Part shown: positions 1 through 11,800 of the stretch, piece after piece
How positions within the stretch are numbered: position 1 is the first letter of the stretch
Layout of the letters: each line of letters begins with the position of its first letter
Source: Ostrinia nubilalis
Taxonomy: Eukaryota > Arthropoda > Insecta > Lepidoptera > Crambidae
Length of the DNA: 64,000 nucleotides
Direction of reading: 5' to 3'
Assembly (NCBI RefSeq): GCF_963855985.1
Contig: NC_087116.1
Span: 6,287,001-6,351,000 of the forward strand
Notes under the pieces: model-generated
The model's input: only the letters and a program-made list of their open reading frames with translations
Databases searched by the model: none
Told to the model about the DNA's origin: nothing
Program-made: the position numbers and the translations under genes

Positions 1-317
1 TTGTGTGGGTTATTAACTCAAAATCAAAATACCTACAAATCAAATAAAACTTCTATTAACAAAACTGGGAACAAATACGTTTAGCGTTAGTTTCTGGGGT
101 CATTAGGATTAAGTCATCACGCTATTTTTTAGAAATCGTCAAATTTTTCTCTCGTGCTGAAAGGGTTAAGACTGACTATACAACTTCTTGATTTTTCTAT
201 GACGTTTTTGGATTCTATCAGGCGAATTCACATCACTTTGTATTTGTTCCCAGTTTTGTTAATAGAAGTTTTATTTGATTTGTAGGTATTTTGATTTTGA
301 GTTAATAACCCACACAA
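1..317. mobile_element. Foldback MITE with 78-bp terminal inverted repeats
   Basis: Positions 1-78 are the reverse complement of 240-317, apparently without mismatch, and flank a loop of about 160 bp that has no coding capacity. This is the structure of a non-autonomous DNA transposon (MITE or foldback). The element may extend left of the window, so the outer boundary and any target duplication cannot be judged. Confidence 0.8.
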
Positions 318-1118
318 CAGAAGAAAATTAAAATAATGTTTGTGATTAAGTAAATAGAGAAAAATAGCGAAAAAATTTAGGGGGTGACTTTAACCCCCTT
401 AACCCCCCCGCACGATCGTATCAATCCGTCACGAACCTATGAATAGCTATTTCATTACAATTACAATTTAAACTAATTAAAAAAAGACATTTTAGATGAC
501 AATGTAAGGAACTTTATTATTCTTCATAAAGACATGATATCGTAATTAGATACTAATTTCTGCAAAAAAAATCAAAAATAGCTCATGGCCCTAACCTAGA
601 ACTCTATCAAAACCTGAATTTTGGGGGTAGTAGCATCTTAAAATTGAACATGTGCATTCGTTTTTAGTAATAACTTATTTTTTTTTGAATCCCAGATGTC
701 GAGGCTATTATTCAATAACACATGGGGTTAGATATTTTCATAAAAGGGATCATTTTGGTTTATCTATTGGTACTAGAATCCTGGTATCCTCTCGATATTT
801 TCACTGGTGGCTGTATTTTCTACAGCGGATTTGTACTATTTGGTGGTTTTGTGTCTCGGAGACATTCTTGAGTTTATTCTAGAGTAAATCTGATGTTCAG
901 GCCTTTAAAAGATTCGAAAGGTTTCCATTACTTGCATTACCAAAAATTCAAACATCGTCCCGACATGCACGCTCGTGCTGTAGAACTTTAGGAGTACCTG
1001 GTACTCGGCTACATCTAACTTTTTATAAAATTAAAGCGAATTATATTTTTTAAGGATATAATTTAAATAAATACGCACAAAATTCATTGAAATCCACAAA
1101 AGAAGTAATTTAAATAAA
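318..1118. other. Non-coding stretch, nothing recognised
   Basis: AT-rich sequence with no convincing exon, RNA gene or terminal repeat. The short open frame near 652-882 lacks splice signals and similarity to a known family. Confidence 0.4.
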
Positions 1119-1327
1119 TTAATACTTTTCACGCCTCCCGTAGTCAGGTACACGTCCATCTTTGTCACTCAACACAGCACCGACTGAACGCCATTGAAAG
1201 TTTTTGTATGAAAAATAGCAAATATATCGAACCGTACGATCGATCGGAAGCGTCTTGGCGCGGTAAAATTGATTTACCAATTCACTAGATTTTTTCAAAG
1301 TCGAACGCACTTTCGTATTATTCTGTG
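1119..1327 (-). CDS. Possible 3'-terminal coding exon of an unrecognised gene
   Basis: On the minus strand a pyrimidine-rich stretch ending CAG lies just above 1327, followed by an open frame (starting in codon phase 1) to a TAA at 1119. It encodes about 69 residues including RSTLKKSSELVNQFYRAK and ending GRVPDYGRREKY. The longer frame that includes a hydrophobic stretch upstream has no ATG before a stop codon, so a signal-peptide start at this place is not supported and a spliced terminal exon is the better reading. I do not recognise the family. No upstream partner exon was found, and no AATAAA lies just downstream. It could be a real gene end, a transposon fragment, or chance. Confidence 0.3.
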
Positions 1328-1672
1328 CTGAAAGGGATAAGCATAACGTTATTATCACACATATTATTATAACAAGACAATACAAAGGTTAGATTTAAAA
1401 GAAAGAAAGAAAAGCGTGATAATAGGGCGTCCGCTCAGTTTAAGTTGGGACACCTTAATATAGGATGTAGCTCAAGTCATCTCTGAATTTTACGCCACAT
1501 TGTTAAACCGTGGTTATACCGTTATTAATTTTCAAAGTGTTTTTATTGTGCAATCACAGGTACATAAATTAGAGTGTAGTGTGTTATGTCTATACTAATA
1601 ATATGTAATTGACTCTTCTAATAATTCTACTTGAAATTCAGATCAGCGCTAAAATCATATTATTACCTACTA
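1328..1672. other. Non-coding stretch, nothing recognised
   Basis: No exon, repeat arm or RNA gene could be supported here. Confidence 0.35.
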
Positions 1673-2130
1673 TCGGCCGTCCGCGACTTCGTACGCGTGG
1701 ACCCCGTTTTCCCCCTTAGGGGTTGAATTTTGCAAAATCCCGTCTTAGTGAGCACCTACGTTCTAAAAGGATCCCCATGCAAAATTTGAGACTCCTAGCA
1801 CTTGTAGTTTCTGAGATTTAGTGATGAGTGAGTGAGTCAGTGACTTTTCGCCTTTATTAGTCTATTATATGTTATACTAGCGGCCGCCCGCGACTTCGTA
1901 CGCGTGGATCCCGTTTTACCCCCTTCATCTATCTTACGCGGTTTAGATTTTTTTCATACAAATGTTTTTCCCGCTAACTCCCGTTCCCGTGGGAATTTTG
2001 CAACATCCTGTTGTAACTAAGCTTTAAGTTTACTAAGGTACCTGCATGCCAAATTTCAAGTGCCTACGTTTAGCCGTTTAGGCTGTGCGTTGATCTGTCA
2101 CTAAGTCAGTCAGTTTCTCCTTTTATATAC
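1673..2130 (+). mobile_element. Two tandem Helitron-like (Lep1-type) fragments
   Basis: Two related copies, from about 1673 and about 1880, both begin with GCGACTTCGTACGCGTGG next to a GGCCG-rich hairpin and run into GTCAGTCAGT-type sequence. The same sequence recurs at 32690, 33798 and 37725, and inverted at 49885, 50222 and 59690. The CTAG(T) next to a GCGGCCGC palindrome in the inverted copies resembles a Helitron 3' end. Family assignment is by recollection of lepidopteran elements, not by alignment. Confidence 0.55.
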
Positions 2131-2434
2131 ATATTTAGATTTCGCCTGTATTATGCACTCGGCATGGGGCACACTGAAAACCAGCGCCGTGGCCTTCGTC
2201 ACCGTGGGCCACGGCATATGCTGAGTGGGGTCCCGTTGCAGTGGGCATCTTGTTGGTGAATGGGTGGCACTGCTCAGTTTACTCTTGTTTTTATTTTTTC
2301 TTCTTCTTCCATTATTATGAGCCACAGTCATGCCTGTATTTGTGTGAAGTCCATTGTAATAAATGTATCTTTCTCTCTTTCTTTCTGTTAGATATATGTC
2401 ATAGTCAAAGGTCGATATGCAGTCTCTTCGCGGA

Positions 2435-3175
2435 ATGACTGGTTTATCCTAGGTTTGACCAAGGCCTTCAGGCAAACCCCGAAGTGAATGCTAATTTCGG
2501 TCTTTGACTAAGTCAAACCTAGAAGTGCCTAAACTGTTCAGTCAAACGTCGAAACTAAAATAATCTGTATCGGGCTTTGCCTAGTCAATACTAGAAACGA
2601 CTGGCAGACTCGGTCAGAAGTAGACAGCAAATAGAAAACCGGCTAAGTGCGAGTCAGATTCGCTAACGAAGGGTTCCGTGCGACTCTGTTCTTGTATGGG
2701 ATTGGGAGCCCCCCTATAGTAGATAATATGCAACTAAATATTATGTGAATATTTCAAGGGTTCACCTGTTTACGTTTTAATATCGAGCAGAAAACTGCAA
2801 GAAGTCACGTTTGCTGTATAGGAGCCCCCCCTTAAATATTTAAGTATTTTATTGAATTATTTATTTTAAAAGTGAATTAAAAACTAAATCTTTTGAGAAT
2901 GATTCATGAGATAGGAGCCTGGTGACAGACAACATTTAGCGAAGTCATAGTAATAATGTCCCGTTTTAACTCTTTATCCTTTATGGTAACAGAACCCTAA
3001 AAATTAGTAATTTTAAGGTCGGTCTAGAAACTTAGATTAGTTACTCCTAGGTTTGACTAACATTCTTTAGTCAAAGGCCGAAATGTTTGGGCTTTGACTA
3101 AGACTTCTATTCAGACCTGAGGATTGACTAGTCAAACCTAGGAGTGCCGGAACTTCGAGGTTTGACTATAACATA
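2435..3175. repeat. Repeat rich in inverted CTAGGTTTGACT motifs
   Basis: CCTAGGTTTGAC and its reverse complement GTCAAACCTAGG occur repeatedly near both ends (about 2450, 2515, 3045 and 3135), enclosing about 500 bp of non-coding sequence. It is probably a non-autonomous transposon. It lies immediately 5' of the UFC1 exon. Type undetermined. Confidence 0.5.
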
Positions 3176-3191
3176 TACATTATTCTTCCAG

Positions 3192-4339
3192 ATTCCAATA
3201 ACGTACCCAACTACAGCTCCTGAGCTGGCCCTACCAGGTCTAGATGGGAAGACGGCCAAGATGTACCGAGGAGGCAAAATCTGTCTCACTGACCACTTCA
3301 AACCATTATGGGCTAGGAACGTGCCTAAATTTGGGATCGCACATGCTATGGCGCTTGGGGTAAGGATCTTGTTCACACTTCACACATCACACGAGTAAAT
3401 AACACAACTTCCGTAGGCTGATTAAACTTTATTAAACCAGTTATAAAACACCCTATAAAGTCCGAAAAAAATCAAATGTTAGCGCGAGTCAATTACGGTC
3501 AACGCCATCTACTAACGAAAATTTGGAACTTAGTTCTGCGCGGGGGTGGCGCTACGAAAAGCGCAAATACATTTAATTTTTATATTAATCTAAAGAGATC
3601 TGTTATCATAATTATCTTCTATAGATCGTTTCATCCACGAAGACGAGTCCCACCATTCTTCCGCTAATGTTTGAGTGTTATCGGTACACGCTAAATCATC
3701 CACTGCAGACGCACACTACAATAATGACGCTCGGATTGCTCGGATCAAACTCCCCGCACCCCGTGCGACCGAAACCAAAAAGTGGTGGGGCGCGTCTTCG
3801 TGGATGAAACGAGCTATATCTATCTTCTTCGTTTCAGCCAAATGACGTCCACTGCTGCACAAATGATAATTTAACTTTCCCCCGGGACAAACTTGACCTT
3901 CACTGATTGGGTTATTGATATAGCTTGATCGCCAATAACCCAACCAGTGAAGGTCAAGTTTGTCCCGGGGGAAAGTTAAACTGTCATTTGGACCCGCAAC
4001 GAAATTAATCCGTAGAATACAGGAGTTCGAAGTTAAGATTCGGCTTCCTTCCATTCCAGTCCAGTCCCTAAAGCCTGGTGAGCGACTGTGCGACGCGCGC
4101 CCGCAGTGAGTGTGCGAGCGCGACAGCAACATAATTACGCGCGAGCGATAAGGATGGGTAGCTTGGGGGTCATTGGACGGGATTCTACGTGCTCACGGAC
4201 CAGGCTTTAGCTGTTGTTATAAGTAAATAATGATAATTATTATTCTTTACAGTTGGGGCCCTGGCTAGCAGTTGAGATTCCGGACTTGATAGAAAAAGGC
4301 GTCATCACTTATCAAGAGAAGAGCGAAGATGCTAAATGA
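3192..4339 (+). CDS. UFC1: Ubiquitin-fold modifier-conjugating enzyme 1, last two coding exons
   Basis: UFC1 is the E2-like enzyme of the ufmylation pathway. It takes UFM1 from the E1 UBA5 onto its catalytic cysteine and passes it to targets with the E3 UFL1, mainly at the ER. Two exons are visible: 3192-3359 (acceptor TTCCAG, donor GTAAGG, 56 codons) and 4253-4339 (acceptor TTTACAG, stop TGA). They join in phase 0. The first contains the family's TAK motif and the catalytic cysteine in [14 protein letters not shown] (Cys codon at 3282-3284). The second gives [16 protein letters not shown] and the end of the protein. The residues match UFC1 almost without gaps. The N-terminal half (about 85-90 residues) is not found within 3.2 kb upstream and presumably lies left of the window. 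The intron 3360-4252 carries repeats. Identification is from family knowledge and is strong. Confidence 0.95.
3866..4060. repeat. Interspersed repeat family C, head-to-head pair (UFC1 intron)
   Basis: AACTTTCCCCCGGGACAAAC followed by TTGACCTTCACTGATTGGG is mirrored by its reverse complement up to about 4040, giving a near-perfect palindrome. The family recurs at least 14 times in the window, usually as a single copy running through CAAGCTGTAGATCCTGGC to GGGAATAGTCCCG. Confidence 0.7.
4084..4210. mobile_element. Half copy of foldback MITE family B
   Basis: Contains the right arm of family B (GATAAGGATGGGTAGCTTGG ... TTCTACGTGCTCAC). Complete palindromic copies lie at 17791-17970 and 28843-29055. 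Confidence 0.7.
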
Positions 4340-4462
4340 GATTGGGCGTATAAATATGTAAATAGTGTCCTTATCAAATATATGTATTTATATTTTGTAC
4401 GCTTGTGTTTTATTTCTGAAACTAGCTACCGATAAGCATTTTTAAATAACTTGAGAGAATCG

Positions 4463-4468
4463 AATAAA
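4463..4468 (+). terminator. UFC1 polyadenylation signal
   Basis: AATAAA lies 124 nt past the UFC1 stop codon. It is the first canonical signal downstream. Confidence 0.6.
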
Positions 4469-4779
4469 ACAAGACAATAATGCAATTTTTATTCAACACT
4501 AGCTTTCCGCCCGCGTGTAATTTTTCGGTTTTACACTCAGCAATAATGTGGCTTTCTTTGGTGAAAGCATTTTTAAAATCGGTTCAGTAGATCCCGAGAT
4601 TACCCCTTACAATTTAACAATTATACAAACACACTTTACCTCTTTATAATATTAGTATAGATATTTTAGGGACTGCGTTCAATAATAGAGGCAAGATATT
4701 AAAAAAATACTACCGTATTCATAATAGGTAGTCTGTAGGTACAGTCATTAAATAGTTTGTGACACCCAAAGTAGCCAAT

Positions 4780-5158
4780 AAGGCCCAGAACAGACGATGA
4801 AACGCAACTGCAACGAAACTGCAACTGCTAACTAGTTACTTTTGAGTTGCATCTAAGTTTCTGCCATAGCGTCCGTTGAGAGACCACACATGACGCGACC
4901 AGTTTAAAACTTTCAGTTTCATTAATCAGAATCATCAGAAAGTTGCAGTTGCGTTTCACCATCTGTTCTGTGTGCCTACCATGAGTTTACGTTAGGTGAG
5001 CTCGCTAGCGAATACGTCAAAAAATTCTATGAAGATTTTATTTCTTGAAAGTAGCCGCTAGGGGCGCTGCACAATATGTCATACATTTAAATGTCATTTT
5101 TTTACGCAGTCGCTAGCGAGCACACCTAACGTAAACTCATGGTAGGCACACTGGGCCT
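4780..5158. mobile_element. Two adjacent foldback MITEs
   Basis: The first has arms at about 4780-4815 and 4942-4976 sharing GAAACGCAACTGCAAC. The second has arms TACCATGAGTTTACGTTAGG and its complement ending near 5143. The second is related to elements at 15084, 17757 and 54790 (shared GCTAGGGGCGCT core). The ends GGCCCAG/CTGGGCC at 4780 and 5152 suggest one element inserted beside or into the other. Confidence 0.6.
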
Positions 5159-5180
5159 AAGTTCGCAACACGTTTTTGTT

Positions 5181-5372
5181 TCAATGAGGGTTTTCGCGAA
5201 TGAAAGATCCGCTAGATGGCGGGACGTGGATGTGGGGTCTGACTGCTGCGTGATTGGTGGATTTTGACATATCTGTCAATGTCATGTCAAAAATAACCAA
5301 TCATGCAGCATTTGGACCTCGCGTCTACGTATTGCCATCTGGCGGATTTTTCATTCGCGAAAACCCTCATTG
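5181..5372. mobile_element. MITE with AATGAGGGTTTTCGCGAATG terminal repeats
   Basis: The left arm at about 5183-5206 and the right arm at about 5349-5371 are inverted copies of one another, and the centre is imperfectly palindromic. It is a non-autonomous DNA element just upstream of the microexon-gene promoter. Confidence 0.75.
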
Positions 5373-5733
5373 GAATAAGGTTGTGTTGTCGGTCCGTTCT
5401 ACTTCAATTAGCTGGCTTTGATCACCCTTGGAGTGGACTCCATGCGACAATTTGGCGTCTTTTGATCACCCATGGTTATCAATCCTCCTTCGTGCAGTCG
5501 GGTAAAAAAGTGCGACGCATTACTGAAATTGATTGTTTTTTTTTCTGCGCATTTTTCTCTTACCGAATCTTTTACAAAGTATCAAAAAACTTAAAAATAT
5601 AGAAAATAAAGTTGTTCTTGTTACCAGATGCTTTAAATCATAGAATTTACGATTGTAATAAAAATTCAAATATAATATTGAAAAGCGACCAGAAAACGCT
5701 CTTTTACTTTCAATTTATAACGGCCTACAATTC

Positions 5734-5740
5734 TATAAAG
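5734..5740 (+). promoter_or_regulatory. Candidate TATA box of the microexon gene
   Basis: TATAAAG lies 72 nt upstream of the start codon at 5812. A transcription start about 30 nt downstream would fall near TTTTAGTGTG (about 5757-5764), giving a 5' leader of roughly 50 nt. This is inferred from position only. Confidence 0.45.
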
Positions 5741-5811
5741 TGGATTGTGAAATATTTTAGTGTGTTGCTGATTTTTATTTCACTGGACTGCAGTTTTGAT
5801 TTATTTATATT

Positions 5812-8800
5812 ATGAAATTATTTGGGTAAGTATAATTACCCTTGGCCTTTGGTTATAGTTTTAAGATATCAATTTGCCTTATTCCCAATCGTCCCCTCTA
5901 ACGCTGTCCCCTATAACGCTGTCCCTTATAACGCCGTCCCCTATAACGCTGTCCCCTATAACGCTGTCCCCTGTAACACTATCCCCTATAACTAACGTGA
6001 CGTGACCATTTATTTTCTGTGCCAAAGCGGGACAACTGAGGAATAGTTCTAAAAAAACCTGCGGAATTATAAAATAAAATAAAGTTTTGGGAGTTTTACA
6101 AGTTTATAGAAGATTGAATAACACAAATCAAAGCACTAAACACAAAACAATTAAGTAGTGGGGTGACTTCTAAGTCGTATTTTTGTATTTGTCGGCGGAA
6201 CAAATTTGTTTTAGAATATCGTATCTTGTTTTTAGATAACTATGGAACTCACTGCATGATTTATTTATATTTATTTTCGTAATCAACATAGTTTTTATTA
6301 CTGCTACACTTAACTGGGTTTTATCACTCGTCCACATTTTGTTCATTTGAGAAAAAACTCTTTCGATTACTTCCTGGCAGACACATAACGTACTCGATAC
6401 CTAAGTATGGAAAAGTTGGTTACATCAAGAGTGTTAGTACGCAAGTGCTGGAATACTTAATTCGAGCCAACGGTTTTCAGTAGAAACATTCTCGGCATTC
6501 CAGCCAGAGATCTTTTCATCTGTCACAAAGTTAGAAATAAGTGCAAACTCGTCAAAGACTTTCGTATCTTGACCGCTGCTAATAAACCCTAGCGTGTATT
6601 GTTGCGATTCGCAGTGTCGCCCGCGCTGTTGAAAAACGATAGATGCATTCTTAAAGCTAAAGCGGGACGTTTTTGCTCTTGCGGGGGACAGCGGGACAGA
6701 CAGTCTGAAAGCCGTACAGTCCCGCCCAAAGCGGGACGTATGGTCACGTTAGAGGGAACAGCGTTATAGGCTATAACGCTGTTCCCTCTAACACTGGCCT
6801 CTCTAACACTGGCCCCTCTAACACTGGCCCCTCTAACACTAGCCACTCTAAAACTGTACCCTCTAACGCTGTCCCCCGGGGATGACAACTGGGAAGGAAC
6901 CAGGGTCGGATCTAAATCCTAAACCTTCACTGGTTGGGTTATTGGCGGTCAAGCTGTAGATCCTGGCTACACGGAGTTATAGCTGTGGGAACGAGAGGTG
7001 GGAATAGTCCCGTTTTGTCGAAAAGGTAGGCTTCAACCTTCAACTGCCTTTATCAATTATTTTGTATTAACTTTCAGTGCTAACGTCCGTATACTTTGGA
7101 TCCAAATAGTATTATGTACTTGGACACTAGTACAAGGAAATCCCCAGGTAAGAAAATAATTTTAAAGCAACTTTTAACTTTGTACATTTTAAAGCATGTA
7201 AACCTTTGAAAAAGAGGCTGACAATAGTGACTGAGTTTCTTGCGCTGCTTCTTCTCAGCACTGGCCCATTTATTGTCCTGAAGCAGTGGTAGGGTTAATA
7301 CTGGGACGTGTAAAAGTGCTTTTTTTAAGCCTATTTACAGAAATAAATGAGTTTTAATGAGTTTTTACGTTTTAAGGCTTGGTATTTCTGCTAAAGTAGG
7401 TATTTCGCGCTGTCAAAATCTGCGCGCGCAATACTTCGCCGAAGACAGCGCGCCAAAGAGCTCTCGCGGCTACACAGTATAGAAATACGCAGTTGGTTAG
7501 GTTAGGTTGACTTCCTTCCGTTCAAGCGTCACACTCACTTTCTAATACAAATCATATCCAAGTGATACAAATTAAAACAACTTTCAAAATTTTTGGGAAT
7601 ATATTTTAGAATCGAATAAATATAGAATATAACTGCCAAAGTAAACACGGTTCAAAGAGGCGTGGCGTCACCTGACTTTCCGGAAGTTCCGCGCCGGCTA
7701 AAAGAATTTCAAGATTACGTCACCCGACCTATCGGTAGATCCTCGGGAGCTTGAGCGATTGGAAAAACATTTTATGATCAGTTACTCGTAGTAGCGATTA
7801 TTTAGAGCTTGGATAATAAATTATAGTTGTTGCAATTCACAAAGCTTTGCATGTGGTTAATTACATTAATCAGTACACGCATCAATTTTGTTCAGTCTTT
7901 TTGTTTATTAATAAATAAAAATATCATACTAAAATTGCATACATATTTGTTTGTATTGGTCTGGGTGTTTTCTTTCCATAATTTATGTATAACGTATGTA
8001 CGGGGCTCTGTATCGAAAATCACTATGAGCAATAAGCATCACACACGGTTACCTGGAGTGCATTACCGCAGCAAAATTTTTATAAATGTTGTGCTTTAGA
8101 GAGTCGAGAGTATAGCAGATAATTAGTCCATCGTGAGCAGAAATTTGTCGACTAATAGCAAAATTCGTTCAAATTATAGTTTTAATGTTTTTAGGAAAAA
8201 ACAGATTTTGCTGGGGTAACGTTTCAAACATTACCCTGGCAAAATTTTTTTTTGAAAGTCGTTCTATCCCGGAATCAAATACATGGATAGATAGCTCTTG
8301 TTGCGTAGTAATTTGTCCACGAATAGCAAAATTTGTTCGTGTTCCGTGCAAGTCGTGCCGTCTCAAGTTATTTAGAATTTTGCTGGGGTAATGTTTTGTG
8401 ATGTCCCAGATCTCGTAAATGGCTCAACGCAGAAGTTTGAAAAAAATACCAATTATAGACCTTGATATGTCCAAATTAGTTCAAACATTAGTCATTGATT
8501 TGAATGATAAACACCAGTGTAATTAAAAGATTTCGAAAATCAGATAAAACGGATTTGTGAGTAAACCAGTACTCTTACAATCGAATAAAAAGGTGTAGCA
8601 TGTACCCTTGGTACACCTTTATAACCACAGTAAATATAAATGATGTGGCTTTGCGCAAAAGAGAGATTTCAATGGAGATGGTGGAGGAAGGGACGCTCTA
8701 GAGCAGTGGTTCTTAACCGGTGGTCCGCGGACCACTGGTGGTCCCTGGAGGCATTCCAAGTGGTCCACAATGTGCACTTGCACACCTTGGTCAAAACCAC

Positions 8801-11800
8801 TTTTAACTGATTTTTGCAGTCAAACTGGTTTTGACCGATTATGAGGTGGTCCCTGACAAGACAGAAATTTGGTAAAATGGTCCCTCATGACTTAAAGGTT
8901 AAGAACCACTGCTCTAGAGACTCAAAACTACAAGGATACACATGAACTCCAGTTTTAAATCCGTTGATATCTGCTGAATCTGCCATGTTTTTGGCTATAA
9001 GATTCTTCTATCTTACGGCTTAGACCTTTAGCTACAGACCTTTTAGACAGTATTTTTGTGAAAATTCTTACGCATGGTGGAGGAAGGGACGCTATAGACA
9101 CTCAAGTCTACAAGGAGTCACATCAACTCCAGTTTTAAATCCGTTGACATCTGCTGCATCTGCCATCTTTTTGGTTAGAAGATTCTTCCATCTTGCAGCG
9201 TAGACCTTTAGCTACAGACCTTAGACAGTATTTTTGTGAAAATTCTTACGCATGGTGGAGGAAGGGACGCTCTAGACACTCAAGTCTACAAGGAGTCACA
9301 TGAACTCCAGTTTTAAATCCGTTGACATCTGCTGCATCTGCCATCTTTTTGGCTAGAAGATTCTTCTATCTTGCAGCTTAGACCTTTAGCTACAGACCTT
9401 AGACAGTATTTTTTATTATTTATTTGTGTCAGTGTGCTCTTCTAAAGAGTGTAAGACGATTGTATGTAGGTACTATTAAAATGTAATTTTAACTCATTGG
9501 TTTTGTCTCATATTTGAGGAATGTACTATGTATCATGAGTAGAGTCTTCGTTTAAAAGGATGCGAACGATTTAAATTTCAATAGGTAGACAAAATTCCCA
9601 CTTCAGCTTGCTAATCCGTCGGGCTATGTCAGCGACTTTGGTTCGTTTACGGATCTCCTCATTTCTGATTCGATCTCGCAAAGAAACACCAAGCATAGCC
9701 CTCTCCATAGCACGCTGTGCAACTTTGAGCTTCTGTATAAGGCCTATAGTGAGAGGCCACGTTTCCGAGCCATAAGTTATCACTGGTAACACACATTGGT
9801 TATACACTCTAGTCTTCAGGCATTGAGGTATTTTGGGCAGGGCACATAGTACGCAGAACTGACGGCCGATGGGGCAGAAAGGTTCTGGAATGGAGGCCGC
9901 GTACCGGAAAACGCAGCGTGGGACGTCCACCTACAAGGTGGACCGACGACATCGTAAAGGTAGCAGGGAAGCGCTGGACGCAGACCGCTGCCAATCGATC
10001 AACATGGAAAGCATTGGGGGAGGCCTATGTTCAGCAGTGGACGTCCTATGGCTGAAATGATGATGATGATGACAAAATTGATAATTTTTAATTATCAAAA
10101 ATTTAAGCTTTCTCCAGTAACACTGATATTATTATACTGTGACTCATCAAAGTCATCATTGTCAAAAATATTGACAAATCGCGAACTGTCACGGCCAAAA
10201 AACTGACACGCGTCCGTCCTCCGTAAGCGCCACCGCGCGACTGATTGAGATTGTCCAAGCCGTCATGGACGATTTTTTCCACATTTTTTAACATAGTAAC
10301 TAAATAAGACGCAATATAAAAATTTCATCCGTTAAAAGCCCTCAAGTTATTTCTGAACATTAGTTTAGTAAAAGATTTAGAATCTCAAATCGCTTATTTT
10401 AAAAATAAAACCATAAATAGAAAACGAATAGAGGTAACTTTGGGAATTTATTCTATCGAGTCAACTTCATCAAATCGTGTTTCCATCCGTTAATAGCCCT
10501 AGAAAATATCCTCAACTATGCCCAATAAAAATCTTAGCCTTTAATTTTACTGTTTAGTACCTCAAAAATGAAAAATGAAAACCTCATTTTCGCCATTTTC
10601 TCTGCTACCCGGCCTTAATGAGTTTTAATTATGCTCTTATTTTTAAAGTCATGTTTTGTACCTTTATGATGTCGTCGATCCACCTTGTGGGTGGACATGG
10701 TGGCTCATGTTTATTAATATGTATTATTAATTTAGCAGTTTAATTTATGTTTTATTTATTTCAGGGTGATACTACCGATGCTAATGCAACGCCTGATGAT
10801 TCCGTAAGTAAAGACTTTACTAAAGTCTGGTTGCCGAGCACGTAGAATTTTGTCCAATGACCCCAAGCTACCTATCCTTATCACTCGAGCGTAATTATAT
10901 TGCTGTCGCGACTGTGCGACGGGCGGCCGCAGTGAGTGTGCGAGCGCAACAGCAATAATAATTAGGTACGTTAAGTCTTAATAATATTAGTATAGAATAA
11001 TACAAAAATATAATAATAATAAATTATTGTTTATTGTGTAAGCATTTTCCCTTGGATGACTTTTATTACATTCTCCGAAAGTTGTCGTGTCGTGAATATA
11101 CAATTTAGAATAATAATAATAATATGTAATATACATCATTATTGTGTATATGGTGTTAGTATTATCCGTTAAAATAAGAACATTTTAAAATATTTTTTCA
11201 GACTAAAGACGACAACAAAGACGTAAGTCATTTTTTACTACAATCGGATTATTATATTATAAAACATTTTGAATATTTCAAAATGGATTAAAAACGAAAT
11301 GTATAATGAAACCCTTCAAAGATAACTTATCACAACTCAGTTATTCTACCGTAAAAAGTTGTGAGGTCCATATAGCAAGTAATTTAATTATTTTTTAGAA
11401 AGATGACAACAAGGACCAATCCGGTGATGCGGTGAGAAAAAATATACCTACTAAAAATACAGTGTATTTATGATTTTTATGTATAGTAATATATTTTATA
11501 TTTTGTTTTTATTTATAGGATGCACAGGTAAATTTTTTGTTTAATAATTACGTTATTATTTGCATTTCCTAAAAACAATTAAAAAAAATTATTCATTATT
11601 TTCAGTTAACAGTAAGTATTTTTTTTAAAGCGAAAATAAATCATTAGTGCAGTGAAATGATAGGTATCGAGCATTAAAATGATGAGTATCATGTTTATAA
11701 TTGTTTTTTTTTTGTTTTTAGTTATCTGTAAGTATGTAAAATTGTTTTCAAAAAAATATTTTCAAACAAACAGAGCCTTTCTTCAATTAAAACGTTTTTT

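Noticed and set aside
652..882. Open frame of 76 codons on the plus strand
   Set aside because: No recognised domain, no splice context and AT-rich composition; chance frame.
1328..1385. Hydrophobic N-terminus extending the 1119-1327 frame into a secreted protein
   Set aside because: The frame has no ATG; it opens at TTG just after a stop, and a good splice acceptor lies at its junction with the downstream part.
3716..4132. 138-codon minus-strand frame in the UFC1 intron
   Set aside because: It is the translation of family C and B repeats, not a gene.
5930..5990. CRISPR-like direct repeats
   Set aside because: Units are contiguous minisatellite copies without spacers, in a eukaryotic genome.
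6589..6888. Minus-strand frame with repeated ASVRG
   Set aside because: Translated minisatellite; repeat length is a multiple of three, so a long frame is expected.
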